Positions 63,800 through 64,000 of a DNA stretch of 64,000 nucleotides are shown here, one piece after another; position 1 is the stretch's first letter; every line of letters begins with the position of its first letter. Under the pieces are notes generated by a model. The model saw only the letters and a list, made by a program, of their open reading frames with translations. It was not told the DNA's origin and ran no database searches. The DNA comes from Diphasiastrum complanatum (lineage: Eukaryota; Streptophyta; Lycopodiopsida; Lycopodiales; Lycopodiaceae). The stretch covers positions 16,315,745-16,379,744 of the forward strand of contig CM055113.1 in the NCBI GenBank assembly GCA_029204225.1, read 5' to 3'. The position numbers were made by a program, and so were the translations under genes.

Positions 63800-64000
63800 T
63801 GTGAGAAATTGGCAAAAATCTAGCTTGGTATTTTTTATGATAGAAGTTTGTAAGTGAATCTCACATGTGTGGAGGATGTTCCCACGTGTGGAGAATTGTA
63901 AAGTAAAACAAAATGTTTGATATAGGGGTCTCATAGAATTTCATAGTCAAGCATTTAGGTGTAGGATGTTGATAGGGTCAAATTTGGCATAGATGGCAAA
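63800..64000 (+). mobile_element. 3' LTR of the young element, cut by the window end
   Basis: The first 201 bases of the LTR are nearly identical to 59543-59743. The rest, including the end and the target duplication (left flank tgaaa at 59538-59542), lies outside the window. Confidence 0.95.

Noticed and set aside
1-64000. tRNA genes
   Set aside because: Several tggtatcagagc words look like tRNA ends but are primer binding sites next to LTRs; no cloverleaf with A and B boxes was recognised.

Overview
This window looks like a piece of a large, repeat-rich plant nuclear genome. The evidence is the dominance of plant-type Ty1/copia and Ty3/gypsy LTR retrotransposons, a plant BAHD acyltransferase gene with a short GT-AG intron, an embedded fragment of plant-type mitochondrial small-subunit rRNA, and a Helitron helicase remnant. 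The species cannot be named from sequence alone. The mix of a decayed restriction-like-endonuclease LINE, a tyrosine-recombinase gene and heavily nested copia elements would fit a seed-free vascular plant, but that is inference.

Layout. 1-8.4 kb: broken copia pieces on both strands, one fused at its polypurine tract to a chromo/BAH-like fragment, with satellite-like repeats, degenerate telomere-like repeats and a Helitron helicase tail. 8.4-13.8 kb: mostly unassigned DNA with a mitochondrial rrn18 insertion (9335-9612), a striking palindrome cluster (9827-10466), AT-rich DNA and a second chromo/BAH-like gene ruin. 13.8-20.3 kb: an exon-intron gene ruin whose 3' part (18661-20330) encodes a Crypton-like tyrosine recombinase, interrupted by a copia element (about 14.8-18.66 kb). 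20.3-25.4 kb: a mosaic of copia pieces with two strand inversions. 25.8-27.25 kb (minus): the only gene that looks intact, an HCT-like BAHD acyltransferase. 29-35 kb: an LTR, a gypsy chromovirus and its 3' LTR carrying a 378-bp inverted-repeat element. 36.3-37.9 kb: a degraded duplicate of the acyltransferase gene. 38-39.25 kb: a small TRIM-like LTR element. 39.6-40.7 kb: the end of a LINE. 41-42.3 kb: copia remains. 43.7-48.8 kb (minus): a non-chromovirus gypsy element. 49-51.7 and 54-54.7 kb: copia and gag-like pieces split by an internally deleted LTR element. 54.8-59.5 kb: a second copy of the inverted-repeat element, a copia gag-protease with its LTR, and a gypsy 3' LTR. 59.5-64 kb: a very young copia-type element with near-identical LTRs that has lost most of pol and carries a long unrelated reading frame.

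Functionally, the window holds one probable working host gene (the acyltransferase, phenylpropanoid-type chemistry) in a landscape of nested and decayed mobile DNA. The most unusual contents are the tyrosine-recombinase gene ruin, the young copia derivative with its unexplained ORF, and the palindrome cluster. Frameshifts and stops are described as seen, and no decayed protein has been restored. Translations were read by eye; no database search was possible.
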